Shown here: positions 40,444-47,943 of the stretch, in pieces | Position numbering within the stretch: the stretch's first letter is position 1 | Layout of the letters: every line of letters starts with the position of its first letter | From: Lentisphaeria bacterium | GTDB lineage: Bacteria; Verrucomicrobiota; Lentisphaeria; Victivallales; Victivallaceae | Direction: 5' to 3' | DNA: 64,000 bases | Assembly: GCA_022009855.1 (NCBI GenBank) | Contig: CP091727.1 | Location: forward strand, 4,650,001 to 4,714,000 | Made by a program: the position numbers and the translations under genes | Notes under the pieces: model-generated | Told to the model about the DNA's origin: nothing | What the model saw: the letters and a program-made list of their open reading frames with translations, nothing else | Databases searched by the model: none

Positions 40444-42020
40444 CCATCGCGGGCGGATTTTATTTTCTGCCTTTTTATTTCTTTAATCCACTCTTCAAGT
40501 CTGTCATCTTTGTAAAAATACGCTTCCGATAAACGACTTAGCAATTTCAAATCTTGAATTCGGCGTGTACGGCTCAAGGCAACATATATTTGTCCCGGTT
40601 GAAAGGCTCCGTGTGAGTAGTAAATTTGTACCCTGGGCAACGTACGCCCTTGTGCTTTATGTGTTGTGATTGCCCATGCCAGGGTCAACGGATATTGAAT
40701 ATATGTTCCGTCAACATCTCGTTCTATCTTCTTTTTTTCCGAATTCCATTTAAGCTTTTCCGATTTCCATTCATATTTTTTGATCGTAACCGTATTTCCG
40801 TTCGTCAGCTGTACTGTGATATAGTTGTCATTTTGAACGTTGTCAGCACTGGTATGATCGTGACCCGTAATTTTTCTGACAATTCCAATACTTCCATTTA
40901 CAAACCGGCGGTCGGGATCATTTACAAGGAGCATCACACGCCCCCCTCTTTCAGCTTTAATTTATACGGGGCAGGTAAATTTTTAACATCATCAAGTTCA
41001 TCTGGATCGTCCTGTCTTCTTTCTTGAGAGTTGTGTATTATTTTGGCAAACGCCCCCAGCGCTTTAGCTTTCGACATGAACAGTTCTCCCGGAAGCTTAT
41101 TCAGTTCTCTCTCATTTCGTTTTTTTGCTTCCCTATTATCGGCTGTCAATGTCACAGCATTATCATCCTCGTTTTCTTCATAACAATGTGAATTAAAATA
41201 TTCCACTACTTTTTCGAGTTTTTTTCCTCGACGCGCATAGTTGAGATATTGCATATATTCCACTTCTTCGCCGGTCTGACGAAAAACCGTTGTCAACGCA
41301 TAATGAGAGATTTTACAGTTCTTGAATATATGGGCGTCAAAAAACCATTCCGAATTCCAGATACACTCTTTACGATAACTTCTGAAAAATTTCTTCTCGC
41401 CTTCTGTAACCACCGGAGGAAGCTGATAGGGGTCTCCCCACCAGCAACATCTGAACACCGCCAAATGGAGCAGCGTTTTCCCGAACCTCTTTCAACCGGC
41501 GATCAACAGCATCCATCAAATCCGCCCGAACCATCGAAATTTCATCAATTACAATGGCATGAGCATGTTCTATAATGGAATAAACAGCATCTTTCACACT
41601 TTTATCAAAGCTACCATTCGGGTCCTGTACTGTCAGAGGTAAACTGAAAAACGAATGAATTGTCTGTCCATGGCAATTTAATGCGGCCGCTCCTGTAAAT
41701 GCGAGAACAACATCGACAAGTCCCTGTTCCACCAGCCACTCAATCAGAGTTGTCTTGCCTGTACCAGCTCCGCCGGTGACCAGAATGACGTTTTCTTTCC
41801 TCTTTATCGCATTGGCGACTTCCATAAATTCCGGGGTGATTTTTCTATCTTGCGGCAGTGTTGATGTTGTTTCGACAGCAAAAGGCGAGCACGGTGTCTG
41901 TATGGGCTCCGTTGGATTGGAGAAAGATGTTTCAGCAGTATCAGGTTTATTCCTTTTATACAAGTATGCTGTGAGAATCAAAAAAAAAGCAAAAATACAT
42001 ATTGCAAATATTAAAGCCAT
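40428..42020 (-). CDS. Pif1/RecD-like DNA helicase with N-terminal membrane segment (frameshifted)
   Basis: This ~530-residue superfamily 1B helicase has Walker A GGAGTGKTTLIEW, Walker B AIVIDEISMVRADLMDA, motif III VGDPYQLPPV (after a frame break near 41410), AWAITTHKAQGRTLPRV and VALSRTRRIQDLKLLS. The first ~25 residues (MALIFAICIFAFFLILTAYLY) form one clear membrane segment, followed by a ~40-residue polar linker before the helicase core. That is rare in this family. A second break lies near 40940. It is transcribed with the repressor and so should be expressed in the lysogen. Roles in superinfection exclusion or defence are inferences from that position. Confidence 0.8.
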
Positions 42021-42091
42021 TTTTTCTCAATTGGATTTTTTCTTGAATGGATATTTTCCGATGAATTTCAACTTAGCCGATCTTATGGAAG

Positions 42092-42487
42092 TCACTGTCG
42101 CGTTGATTCAAGCAGAATATTCAATACCTTTATTTTCGACTCCGGATCCACGTCTGAGCGGATGATTTCATCCTGGATACGGAGACGGTAGCGGTCCAGA
42201 ATCGCAACTGCGTCGGCGGCGTTGACCGTCCCGTGATTGATCCCCATCACTCCGTTGTTGATTCCGCTGTTTTCCGCGCTCACCTGATCCCCGTGGATCT
42301 TTACCGTTGCCGCCGGGAAGAGCTTGAAGAATGTGTCAAGCGTCATTCCACCTATGCTCCGGGAACCGTTTTTCAGATGGCATAGATGGCTTTGAGAAAT
42401 CCCCGCCTGTCTGGAAATCTCCTCCTGCGTCTTCCCGTCCGCAATCTTCTGTTTCAGCTCCCGACGGATTTCTTCATACAAGTTCAT
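42092..42487 (-). CDS. XRE-family phage repressor
   Basis: This 131-residue protein has a classic N-terminal helix-turn-helix (KTQEEISRQAGISQSHLCHLKNG), then a short linker and a helical C-terminus. There is no peptidase (LexA/CI) domain, so induction probably does not use RecA-driven self-cleavage. GINNGVMGINHGTVN is a small Gly/Asn-rich repeat, as in some phage-derived regulators. The gene faces away from the early genes, with a palindrome over its own promoter. The helicase gene follows 71 bases later in the same direction. Confidence 0.8.
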   Translation of the reverse strand: MNLYEEIRRELKQKIADGKTQEEISRQAGISQSHLCHLKNGSRSIGGMTLDTFFKLFPAATVKIHGDQVSAENSGINNGVMGINHGTVNAADAVAILDRYRLRIQDEIIRSDVDPESKIKVLNILLESTRQ

Positions 42488-42510
42488 TACCGTTTCCCAC
42501 CTCTGTTTTT

Positions 42511-42526
42511 AAGTTAAATTTAACTT
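42511..42526. promoter_or_regulatory. operator over the repressor promoter
   Basis: AAGTTAAATTTAACTT is a perfect 16-bp palindrome. It covers the -10 of the repressor promoter and lies 24 bases before the repressor ATG, as expected for autoregulation. Confidence 0.65.
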
Positions 42527-42545
42527 GCATTTAATAAAAATTCAA
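42517..42545 (-). promoter_or_regulatory. promoter of the repressor-helicase unit
   Basis: On the minus strand TTGAAT (42540-42545) and TAAATT (42517-42522) are 17 bases apart. Confidence 0.6.
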
Positions 42546-42563
42546 TTTTTTTTGATTTTCGAC

Positions 42564-42592
42564 TTGAAAAATATTTCTATAGAAATTATATT
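42564..42592 (+). promoter_or_regulatory. rightward early promoter with internal palindrome
   Basis: TTGAAA (42564-42569) and TATATT (42587-42592) are 17 bases apart. The spacer holds the perfect palindrome ATTTCTATAGAAAT (42573-42586), a likely operator for a repressor or Cro-like protein. Confidence 0.7.
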
Positions 42593-42615
42593 ACTTTAGA
42601 AATAACGGAGGGTTT

Positions 42616-42801
42616 ATGAAAAACAAAAAACGCTGGCTCGTGTTGATGGCAACTCCGGAGGAGGAGATCAAATTCAACAGGATAAAAGAGGAGTACGCGA
42701 TCAATCAGGATGCGGCTATGATCCGCTTCATGATCAATCAGGAATACAAAAAAATTTTGGAAATGAATATTTCCAAAGAGCAAAACGCGGAAGGCCGGTG
42801 A
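42616..42801 (+). CDS. small ribbon-helix-helix-like protein, Cro-position
   Basis: This 61-residue protein is first in the rightward early transcript, 24 bases after the promoter, with GGAGG upstream of its ATG. The pattern RWLVLMATPEEEIKFNRIKE, then EYAINQDAAMIRFMINQEY, fits a beta-strand followed by two helices (Arc/MetJ/CopG-like). Its place opposite the repressor is that of Cro. DNA binding is inferred from the fold pattern only. Confidence 0.55.
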   Translation: MKNKKRWLVLMATPEEEIKFNRIKEEYAINQDAAMIRFMINQEYKKILEMNISKEQNAEGR

Positions 42802-42863
42802 AACAGAGACCGGCGGACAATAAATAGAAGAAAACAGAAACAGCAAAAACGGAGACTGAAAAG

Positions 42864-43187
42864 ATGGAAGGTATGTTAATGAATTTGAACGGTACGAAGG
42901 TACAGGTCAATGAGGGATGTTTTTCTTTTGGTTTTATCGGCCGATGCGGCGGCTGTGACAAGCATTGTGAGTTTTACGGGGCATGCTCTCTCCATACGAA
43001 TGATCAATGCTTTGATCAATTTGAATTCTATCCCCGCGAAGATTGCGGGAAACGGTGGTGGAGAAAAAATCCGGACGAGGCACGCAAGGAGTTTGAACGT
43101 TGTCTTCGTGAGAAAAAATGGATGTTCTGTCTAGCAATCCATTCTGGGAAATCGATTGCCCGATTGGGAATCCTCTCTCCCGGTTAG
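42864..43187 (+). CDS. small Cys-rich prophage protein
   Basis: This protein of up to 107 residues has a Cys cluster RCGGCDKHCEFYGACS, a further Cys in NDQC and one in REDCGK, suggesting metal or Fe-S binding. Starts at 42864 and 42879 are possible; the latter has GGAAGGT upstream. The end is uncertain: with one A fewer in the run near 43113 it would stop at 43134, just inside the next gene. I do not recognise the family. Confidence 0.45.
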   Translation: MEGMLMNLNGTKVQVNEGCFSFGFIGRCGGCDKHCEFYGACSLHTNDQCFDQFEFYPREDCGKRWWRKNPDEARKEFERCLREKKWMFCLAIHSGKSIARLGILSPG

Positions 43188-43315
43188 CGGACGCCGATGA
43201 ACGCAAACGCGCTTATTTTAACAGAGTGCATATGAGAGCACCCTGGCGCATGAAGGCGGAAATCTTTTTCGAGGCCGCCCGCCGGGTGCGTAAACTTTCT
43301 CCCTCGCGTGATTGA
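43118..43315 (+). CDS. small prophage protein, unknown
   Basis: This 65-residue basic protein (MDVLSSNPFWEIDCPIGNPL, ending VRKLSPSRD) overlaps the end of the previous gene. It carries no motif I recognise. Its stop is followed 14 bases later by the excisionase-like gene, in one tight early transcript. Confidence 0.4.
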   Translation: MDVLSSNPFWEIDCPIGNPLSRLADADERKRAYFNRVHMRAPWRMKAEIFFEAARRVRKLSPSRD

Positions 43316-43328
43316 TTAGGAGGTCGCC

Positions 43329-43646
43329 ATGCACGTCAGTAACAGAATTCCTCCCGCCGTGCTGGCGGCGGCCGCCGGGATGCTCCAGCCGTTTGTTCCG
43401 GAACTCTCTCCGCAGAATCTGGTCGCCGCGCTCAAGGCGCATTCCGGCAACGGTCAGGCGCAGCCGCAGTTCGAAAAGCCGATGACCATCCGCGAGGTCG
43501 CCGAACTGCTCGGCGTCTCCCTCGCAACGGTTAACAACTATCTCAACGCCGGAAAGCTCCGGCGGATTTCCGCCAGCCGCAGTTTCGTCCGGGTCGATCC
43601 GGAATCGGTCCGGCAGCTGCTCGGATACGCGGAGGCGCGGCCGTGA
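43329..43646 (+). CDS. excisionase/MerR-like helix-turn-helix protein
   Basis: The 105 residues have an N-terminal helical part and a C-terminal DNA-binding domain of the excisionase type (TIREVAELLGVSLATVNNYL, then AGKLRRISASRSFVRVD). Such proteins bend DNA at att sites or regulate early promoters. TAGGAGG precedes the ATG. Its stop overlaps the next start (GTGA). Confidence 0.7.
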   Translation: MHVSNRIPPAVLAAAAGMLQPFVPELSPQNLVAALKAHSGNGQAQPQFEKPMTIREVAELLGVSLATVNNYLNAGKLRRISASRSFVRVDPESVRQLLGYAEARP

Positions 43647-43950
43647 AACACTACACCCCTCCTACATCCGTGTCCTGACCGGGCTCCCGGAAAATGTCTG
43701 CCGCGAACGGCTCAAGCCCGCGCGGAAATTCGGGCCGGTCCTCCTCTACGACCTCGATCAGGCGGTCGCGCTCAAGGCGCAGTATGACGCCGAACGCGCG
43801 GAAAAGATCGCCGCCGCCCGCCGCCGCATTGCGGAGAAACGCTGCATCATCTGCGGCGCTCCCCGCATTCCGCAGGGGTGGCCCTACTGTGCGGAGCACC
43901 TGCCGCCGTCGGTCCGGAAACGGCTTCACCTCGACAGCGTGGAGGATTGA
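43643..43950 (+). CDS. small zinc-finger prophage protein (frameshifted)
   Basis: The GTG start overlaps the previous stop. After a frame change near 43659 the protein reads YIRVLTGLPENVCRERLKPA, then a Cys motif CIICGAPRIPQGWPYCAEHL, and ends HLDSVED. The CxxC...CxxH pattern suggests zinc binding. The coiled-coil stretch DAERAEKIAAARRRIAEKR precedes it. No family is recognised. Because of the break it is easily missed by gene callers. Confidence 0.5.
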
Positions 43951-43952
43951 CC

Positions 43953-44586
43953 ATGCCGGTGGTGTTGCCGCTCGAACGTTCGCATGTCGAATGCGTGCTC
44001 AAAAAGCCGCGCATTCTCCAGCATCGGAGAACCCAAGCGGAACCGGGCGCTGTTTGTCATGCAGCTCTGCCTCGGGCCGCGGATTCATGAGTTACTGTTC
44101 CTGCTCTGCGGTGATGTGCTCTATCGCGACGGCAGTCTCCGGCAGAGCATCTATTTCCGCAAAACCAAAACGGCCGAGCCGCGCGCGAGATCGAAGCGTG
44201 CAATCCCTGATCGGCCGCTATCTCCGGCCGTGGGTTCTCCGGCTGTCACAGCTCGGCCAGCTGCACGCCGATTTGCCGCTCTTCCCCGGGCGCGTCCCCG
44301 GGCGCTCCCTCACCCGGCAGCAGGTTTATTACCTCTACACCTCCGCCTTCCGGGAACTCGGACTCCGCCGCTTCGGCACGCACTCCCCCCGCAAAACCTG
44401 GGCGACGCAGACCTACTGCTACTGGCTCGACCAGCAGCGCAAAGGGGCGCAACGTCGATCCTCTCCCTGAAAGTCAAGGAACTGGGAGGATGGAAGTCGC
44501 TGGAATCCTGCGCGCATTACCTCGGGTTCGGCCGGATCGACGGCGCGGAATCACAGGTCAATTTGTACCGGGGGTGGCAGTTATGA
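43953..44586 (+). CDS. second tyrosine recombinase, catalytic domain only (frameshifted)
   Basis: This protein of ~205-210 residues lacks the N-terminal core-binding domain. Catalytic residues are Arg in LGPRIHELLFLL, Lys in FRKTKTAEPR, His and Arg in FGTHSPRKTWATQ, Trp of GGWKSLESCAHYL in the second His position, and the Tyr in AHYLGF. Frame breaks lie near 44020, 44190 and 44450. It sits in the early region, far from the integrase, between two excisionase-like genes. It could resolve phage genome dimers, flip a DNA segment or act in replication, but none of these is shown. Confidence 0.7.
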
Positions 44587-44828
44587 GACGCAACATCCCT
44601 GAAAACTGGACGGCTGCGGAGGCAGCCCGCTATCTCTGCTGCAGCCCGCGCAGCATCCGGAGGCTGATCGAAGGGGGCGTCCTCCCCGGCGGGAAAGTGC
44701 TCGGCAAATGGATCGTTCCGGCCGATGCCGTTAAAAATTTCATGAAAGGGAAAATATGTTTGAATTCATTTTCACCATCGGATGTCTCGGCGGAGGATTC
44801 TGCCTCTTCCTCGGAATCGCAAAAATGA
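44583..44828 (+). CDS. excisionase-like helix-turn-helix protein
   Basis: This 81-residue MerR/Xis-like domain (WTAAEAARYLCCSPRSIRRL, GGVLPGGKVLGKWIVPADAV) has an ATG that overlaps the stop of the small recombinase (ATGA). Translational coupling suggests the two proteins work together, for instance as recombinase and directionality factor. The Ser-rich tail overlaps the next small gene in another frame. Confidence 0.7.
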   Translation: MRRNIPENWTAAEAARYLCCSPRSIRRLIEGGVLPGGKVLGKWIVPADAVKNFMKGKICLNSFSPSDVSAEDSASSSESQK

Positions 44829-44875
44829 TCTTATTTGTGCTCGGCGACGAGCGTCACAACGCTTTGAGGTGGTAA
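44756..44875 (+). CDS. 39-residue hydrophobic protein
   Basis: This short gene reads MFEFIFTIGCLGGGFCLFLG, then IAKMILFVLGDERHNALRW. It has one membrane-spanning stretch and starts behind AAAGGG. It overlaps the end of the preceding helix-turn-helix gene in another frame. Tiny overlapping membrane proteins are common in phage early regions. No function is assigned. Confidence 0.4.
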   Translation: MFEFIFTIGCLGGGFCLFLGIAKMILFVLGDERHNALRW

Positions 44876-44876
44876 A

Positions 44877-45062
44877 TGTCTCCTGAAATCAATTCGACGA
44901 TCGAGCTTTGCGGGAAGCGGTTCCGCGTTCAGGAATCGGAAGAGGCTGTATGCACCGGGTGTTATTTCGAAAATCTTCACCTCTGTCCGCCTGTTGATTG
45001 TGATCCCGTCAGTCGCGAAGATGGCCGCCCGGTCATTTTCGTGATACAGGACGAGAAATAAT
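44877..45062 (+). CDS. small Cys-containing prophage protein
   Basis: The 61 residues hold four Cys after position 10 (EAVCTGCYFENLHLCPPVDC), suggesting metal binding. GAGGTGG precedes the ATG. The 3' end carries half of the first GTGATACA element. The family is unknown. Confidence 0.45.
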
Positions 45063-45073
45063 TTTTGTATCAC
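45041..45073. promoter_or_regulatory. inverted-repeat element A (GTGATACA-N17-TGTATCAC)
   Basis: The two 8-bp arms are perfect complements and their centres are 25 bases apart. It overlaps the end of the preceding gene and lies upstream of the RHH gene at 45129. Confidence 0.7.
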
Positions 45074-45084
45074 GGAGTTTTTTT

Positions 45085-45118
45085 GTGATACCGTTTGAAA
45101 AAAACTTTTTTGTATCAC
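45085..45118. promoter_or_regulatory. inverted-repeat element B (GTGATACC-N18-TGTATCAC)
   Basis: This copy has one mismatch in the left arm and one extra base in a run inside the spacer. It ends 11 bases before the RHH ATG. TATCACGGAGTTTT on its right repeats exactly the right side of element A. Confidence 0.7.
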
Positions 45119-45128
45119 GGAGTTTTCC

Positions 45129-45480
45129 ATGTATTCAATTCGGGTTAATTCAGACCTTGCAGCACTTGTTCATCGGACTGCGAGTTATTGCGGGGTTGAG
45201 TTCGGCACAATCATTCGCCGCGCGGCGAGAGACAAACTCTGCAACACTCTCCCCGTGATACAAGTTGAAAATTCAGAGCTGTATCACGCCGGAAAAAGGA
45301 GCATTTTCTCACAACCCGGAATCCCGGCCGGGCGAGAGAGGTTCGGACAAGGAGTTGCGGGAGGCGATTGTCATCATTTGTTTTATTGCCTCTCGATTCC
45401 GAGACGGAGAAAATTCACAACTTCTCTTGTTGAGGGGTCGATTACATTGTTGTGAGGTGAATGATGAGCAACGAAATTAA
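45129..45480 (+). CDS. ribbon-helix-helix regulator candidate (frameshifted)
   Basis: The N-terminus MYSIRVNSDLAALVHRTASY, then CGVEFGTIIRRAARDKL, matches a ribbon-helix-helix DNA-binding domain. A frame change near 45300 leads into SDKELREAIVIICFIASRFR and ends EVNDEQRN at 45480; without it the protein would end at 45455. The gene is preceded by elements A and B and contains element C. That places it as the likely binder of this element, although no binding data exist. Confidence 0.55.
45255..45287. promoter_or_regulatory. inverted-repeat element C, inside the RHH gene
   Basis: GTGATACA-N17-TGTATCAC has perfect arms and the same 25-base centre spacing as A and D. The spacer again carries TGAAAA at the fourth to ninth positions. 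Confidence 0.7.
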
Positions 45481-45667
45481 AATGGGCGACAAAATCGAGT
45501 TCACGGTTGTTCAACTGGTTTTGTTTTTGAGTAAATTTCTTGAATATTCCGTCGGAATTGCAGAAAAATACGGAAGTTTGTCCAATGGTGGACTGGGAGA
45601 GGCGAGAGATTTTGTCGTCGAAGAGATCGAACGGCGGGAAAACGAGCGCAAGGAGCAGGAGAAGTGA
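45461..45667 (+). CDS. small prophage protein, unknown
   Basis: The 68 residues have a hydrophobic N-terminal half (FTVVQLVLFLSKFLEYSVG) and a charged C-terminal helix (EIERRENERKEQEK). GAGGTGA precedes the ATGATG. It overlaps the genes on both sides. The family is not recognised. Confidence 0.4.
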   Translation: MMSNEIKMGDKIEFTVVQLVLFLSKFLEYSVGIAEKYGSLSNGGLGEARDFVVEEIERRENERKEQEK

Positions 45668-46005
45668 ACGAAAAATTTACGCCGGGGCCGTGGTTTATCA
45701 AGCAGAGCGAAGAAATACGGTCGCCGTATAGTACTAACGTTTCAAGTACCCGTATAACTATTCTTGACGAACCGGGAGGACAATATCAGAGCCGCCACGT
45801 CATAGCGCAAGTGGCGAAGGGGAATGGACGTGGTGAAGCCAACGCGTCGCTGATCGCCGCCGCGCCGGAGATGTACTATGCCCTCAAGCATTACTTCGAC
45901 TTGATTCAAAGGGCAGATTACGGTGACATAGTGGCAGAGCAAAAAATATTCGAAGACATTTGTTATATTGAAGGTGCGTTGCATAAAGCGGAGGGGGAGG
46001 AATGA
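45664..46005 (+). CDS. conserved phage protein with ANASLIAAAPEMY motif
   Basis: The 113 residues show FTPGPWFIKQ near the start and EANASLIAAAPEMYYALKHY near the end. This pairing is found in many small phage proteins of unknown role. The start is GTG, overlapping the previous stop. The next ATG overlaps its own stop. Confidence 0.6.
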   Translation: MNEKFTPGPWFIKQSEEIRSPYSTNVSSTRITILDEPGGQYQSRHVIAQVAKGNGRGEANASLIAAAPEMYYALKHYFDLIQRADYGDIVAEQKIFEDICYIEGALHKAEGEE

Positions 46006-46412
46006 GCGATTATCTTCCGGGGATGAATCCGAACTATTTTGCGAGCGACTGCGATCTGGAATCAAAAATCAACTATTATTTGCAAACGGCTCTTGACCGC
46101 GCCTACACGGGAAAGGAACTGACAACGGAACGCGAAAAACTTTTGCGGAACTGTTTTATCAACGAGGTGTCGCCATGCACGTTTTGTGTCAATCGTGGGA
46201 AATCGGTGGAGTGCCGCAATCGTATTCGGTTGGATTGGAAATGCGAGATCGGCCGATTCGGGTGCCGTGACTTTGAAACCCGGGAGGAACAGCAGCATAA
46301 AAAGAAGGCATGGGAGAATCATCTGCGAGAAATACGAAAAAGGCCGCGCAGCTGGTCGGAGGAAATGGCAGATGCAATGGCAAAAGCAAGAAAAATCGAT
46401 GAAATGAGGTAG
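46002..46412 (+). CDS. small Cys-containing prophage protein
   Basis: The 136 residues hold five Cys in the middle (CTFCVNRGKSVECRNRI, KCEIGRFGCRDF) and a basic coiled C-terminus (EEMADAMAKARKIDE). It has no recognised family. The Cys spacing suggests zinc or Fe-S binding. Confidence 0.45.
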   Translation: MSDYLPGMNPNYFASDCDLESKINYYLQTALDRAYTGKELTTEREKLLRNCFINEVSPCTFCVNRGKSVECRNRIRLDWKCEIGRFGCRDFETREEQQHKKKAWENHLREIRKRPRSWSEEMADAMAKARKIDEMR

Positions 46413-46415
46413 AAA

Positions 46416-46568
46416 ATGAAATGTGACTTTTGCGGAGGCGAGTTTCCGGAATCGGAACTCGAAACGATTTCCGGCGCGCTGCACGACAGCGGCGACCCGG
46501 AGGTGTACCGCGTCTGCGAGACGTGCGCGGCGTGGATCGATGAGCAGACAGGCAGAAAAATTGAGTAG
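46416..46568 (+). CDS. 50-residue zinc-ribbon protein
   Basis: MKCDFCGGEFPESELE begins a short protein with two Cys pairs (CDFC and CETC), a typical zinc ribbon. It starts three bases after the previous stop. Its stop codon overlaps a repeated hairpin. Confidence 0.55.
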   Translation: MKCDFCGGEFPESELETISGALHDSGDPEVYRVCETCAAWIDEQTGRKIE

Positions 46569-46588
46569 TTGCATTTTTTGCAACAGTT
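46568..46588. repeat. hairpin element, copy 1 (GTTGCA-N5-TGCAAC)
   Basis: This 21-base segment (stem GTTGCA/TGCAAC, loop TTTTT, then AGTT) occurs identically at 47911-47931. It overlaps the stop of the zinc-ribbon gene and precedes the next gene. Confidence 0.7.
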
Positions 46589-46665
46589 GAGCAATTGAAC
46601 GGGAGTATGCTCAAAAAATGGAAATTATTGAGCAATGCAAACAATGTACAGCAGGAGGTAGGGAG

Positions 46666-47094
46666 ATGAAATACGAATTGACAAACGATGAGGAACGCGA
46701 ACTCAATCAGGAGTTGGAGCGCAGCCGGAAAATGCTGGAATCAATGAATTGTACGCGGGAGTACATCAATCATGAGCTGAAAAAGGTACGATCAAAATTC
46801 CTCTCCCGCATTGCTGGGAAACGGTTTTACCGGAAAAAGAAGATCGAAAACCTGAAGGCACACCGAATCCTGAAACGGGAGAGCGCGGTGATTGATCTGC
46901 TGGATCGGACGTTCGATATTCTGTTCCCTCCGGAGGACCATCCGCATATCCCGCCCGAAACGAAACTGCTGAATGCGGTTTACGGCAGGCGGGCAAACGT
47001 ACCGTTCGAAGTTGCAAGGGAGTTCGTGAGCCGTGTGATATGCGACGCAGAGCGTCTGGTCAGAGAGTACAACAGTAGCGAGGATGAGAAATGA
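46666..47094 (+). CDS. coiled-coil prophage protein
   Basis: I start at the ATG at 46666 because AGGAGGTAGGGAG precedes it; an ATG at 46618 is in frame but lacks a binding site. The 142 residues begin MKYELTNDEERELNQELERS, a long charged helix, and have a second helical region (VPFEVAREFVSRVICDAERL). The family is unknown. Confidence 0.5.
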   Translation: MKYELTNDEERELNQELERSRKMLESMNCTREYINHELKKVRSKFLSRIAGKRFYRKKKIENLKAHRILKRESAVIDLLDRTFDILFPPEDHPHIPPETKLLNAVYGRRANVPFEVAREFVSRVICDAERLVREYNSSEDEK

Positions 47095-47255
47095 GTGAAA
47101 GAACATGGAGATGTACGGAATGCCGGTATTTTGTTTTCCCCAATCACTGCACTGTAAAGGGAATAAAGGTTGATCGTAATTATGACGACTACTGCGACTT
47201 AGCAGAGGAGATTAAAGATGAGAAACCGGAATTGGGCAAGGAGGTGGAGAAGTGA
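47091..47255 (+). CDS. 54-residue Cys-rich protein
   Basis: MSERTWRCTECRYFVFPNHC and DDYCDLAEEI give four Cys in a pattern like a small metal-binding module. It overlaps its neighbours on both sides (ATGA and GTGA junctions). Confidence 0.5.
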   Translation: MSERTWRCTECRYFVFPNHCTVKGIKVDRNYDDYCDLAEEIKDEKPELGKEVEK

Positions 47256-47437
47256 AAGGAGTTGATGAAAGTGACCTGTATCAAGTTGTAGCGCTAATTT
47301 TTTGGGCGTTTGACAAAATCCCATTTGCGATATTGGCTTATTTTATTAGCTTCCTCTGCATAATTTTACGAGGTTTTGAACGTGCGGCAAAGAGACGGAT
47401 CAAAAATAATAGGCTGGAAAATGAGGTGGAGAAATGA
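47252..47437 (+). CDS. small membrane protein
   Basis: The 61 residues hold one or two membrane segments (LYQVVALIFWAFDKIPFAIL, AYFISFLCIILRGF) and a basic tail. The GTG start overlaps the previous stop. Early position makes a holin unlikely. No family is recognised. Confidence 0.45.
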   Translation: MKGVDESDLYQVVALIFWAFDKIPFAILAYFISFLCIILRGFERAAKRRIKNNRLENEVEK

Positions 47438-47775
47438 GCAACCTTGAATCAATCGTACCGCCGGTGGCTATGTGCAAACGCATTCCGGCGGGGGAGTTCG
47501 TGGATTCTGCGCTTGTGTGGGATATCCACGGAAAGTTTGACAAGTGGCATGTTGAAAAACGGGTAAAACGTTCTGTGAGATTTGGAGATTACGGGAGAAT
47601 GTCTTCCCCGCACGCCGATATTCCCGCCCCGACGCTGGAGGAGGTACTGGAGGCGATAGGCAAAGTTGAGAATTGGGATACGGCGACGATAACAAGGCCG
47701 GTTGGAGTAAACACGCGGATTGTCGATACCGCGCTGAAACGATGGTTCGAGGTAAAGGGGATAAATTTGGAATGA
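47434..47775 (+). CDS. small prophage protein, unknown
   Basis: This 113-residue soluble protein (MCKRIPAGEFVDSALVWDIH, PAPTLEEVLEAIGKVENWD) has no recognised motif. The ~170 bases after it before the replication gene hold only a weak frame and the second hairpin copy. Confidence 0.45.
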   Translation: MSNLESIVPPVAMCKRIPAGEFVDSALVWDIHGKFDKWHVEKRVKRSVRFGDYGRMSSPHADIPAPTLEEVLEAIGKVENWDTATITRPVGVNTRIVDTALKRWFEVKGINLE

Positions 47776-47910
47776 ATTCCCGCCATATGCTCCGGCGCGG
47801 CGTCGATCCGGTAGGCCGGGCGGAAATACGACCTAAAACCTGTCAGGGGAGCGGCGGCCCCAGTGTCAATCGACGCCTCCGCCACAATTTTCGATATGAG
47901 ATGTTCAGTT

Positions 47911-47931
47911 GTTGCATTTTTTGCAACAGTT
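47911..47931. repeat. hairpin element, copy 2 (GTTGCA-N5-TGCAAC)
   Basis: This copy is identical over 21 bases to 46568-46588 and ends 12 bases before the replication initiator ATG. It could be an operator or a translational hairpin. Confidence 0.7.
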
Positions 47932-47943
47932 AAGGGTGATTCG

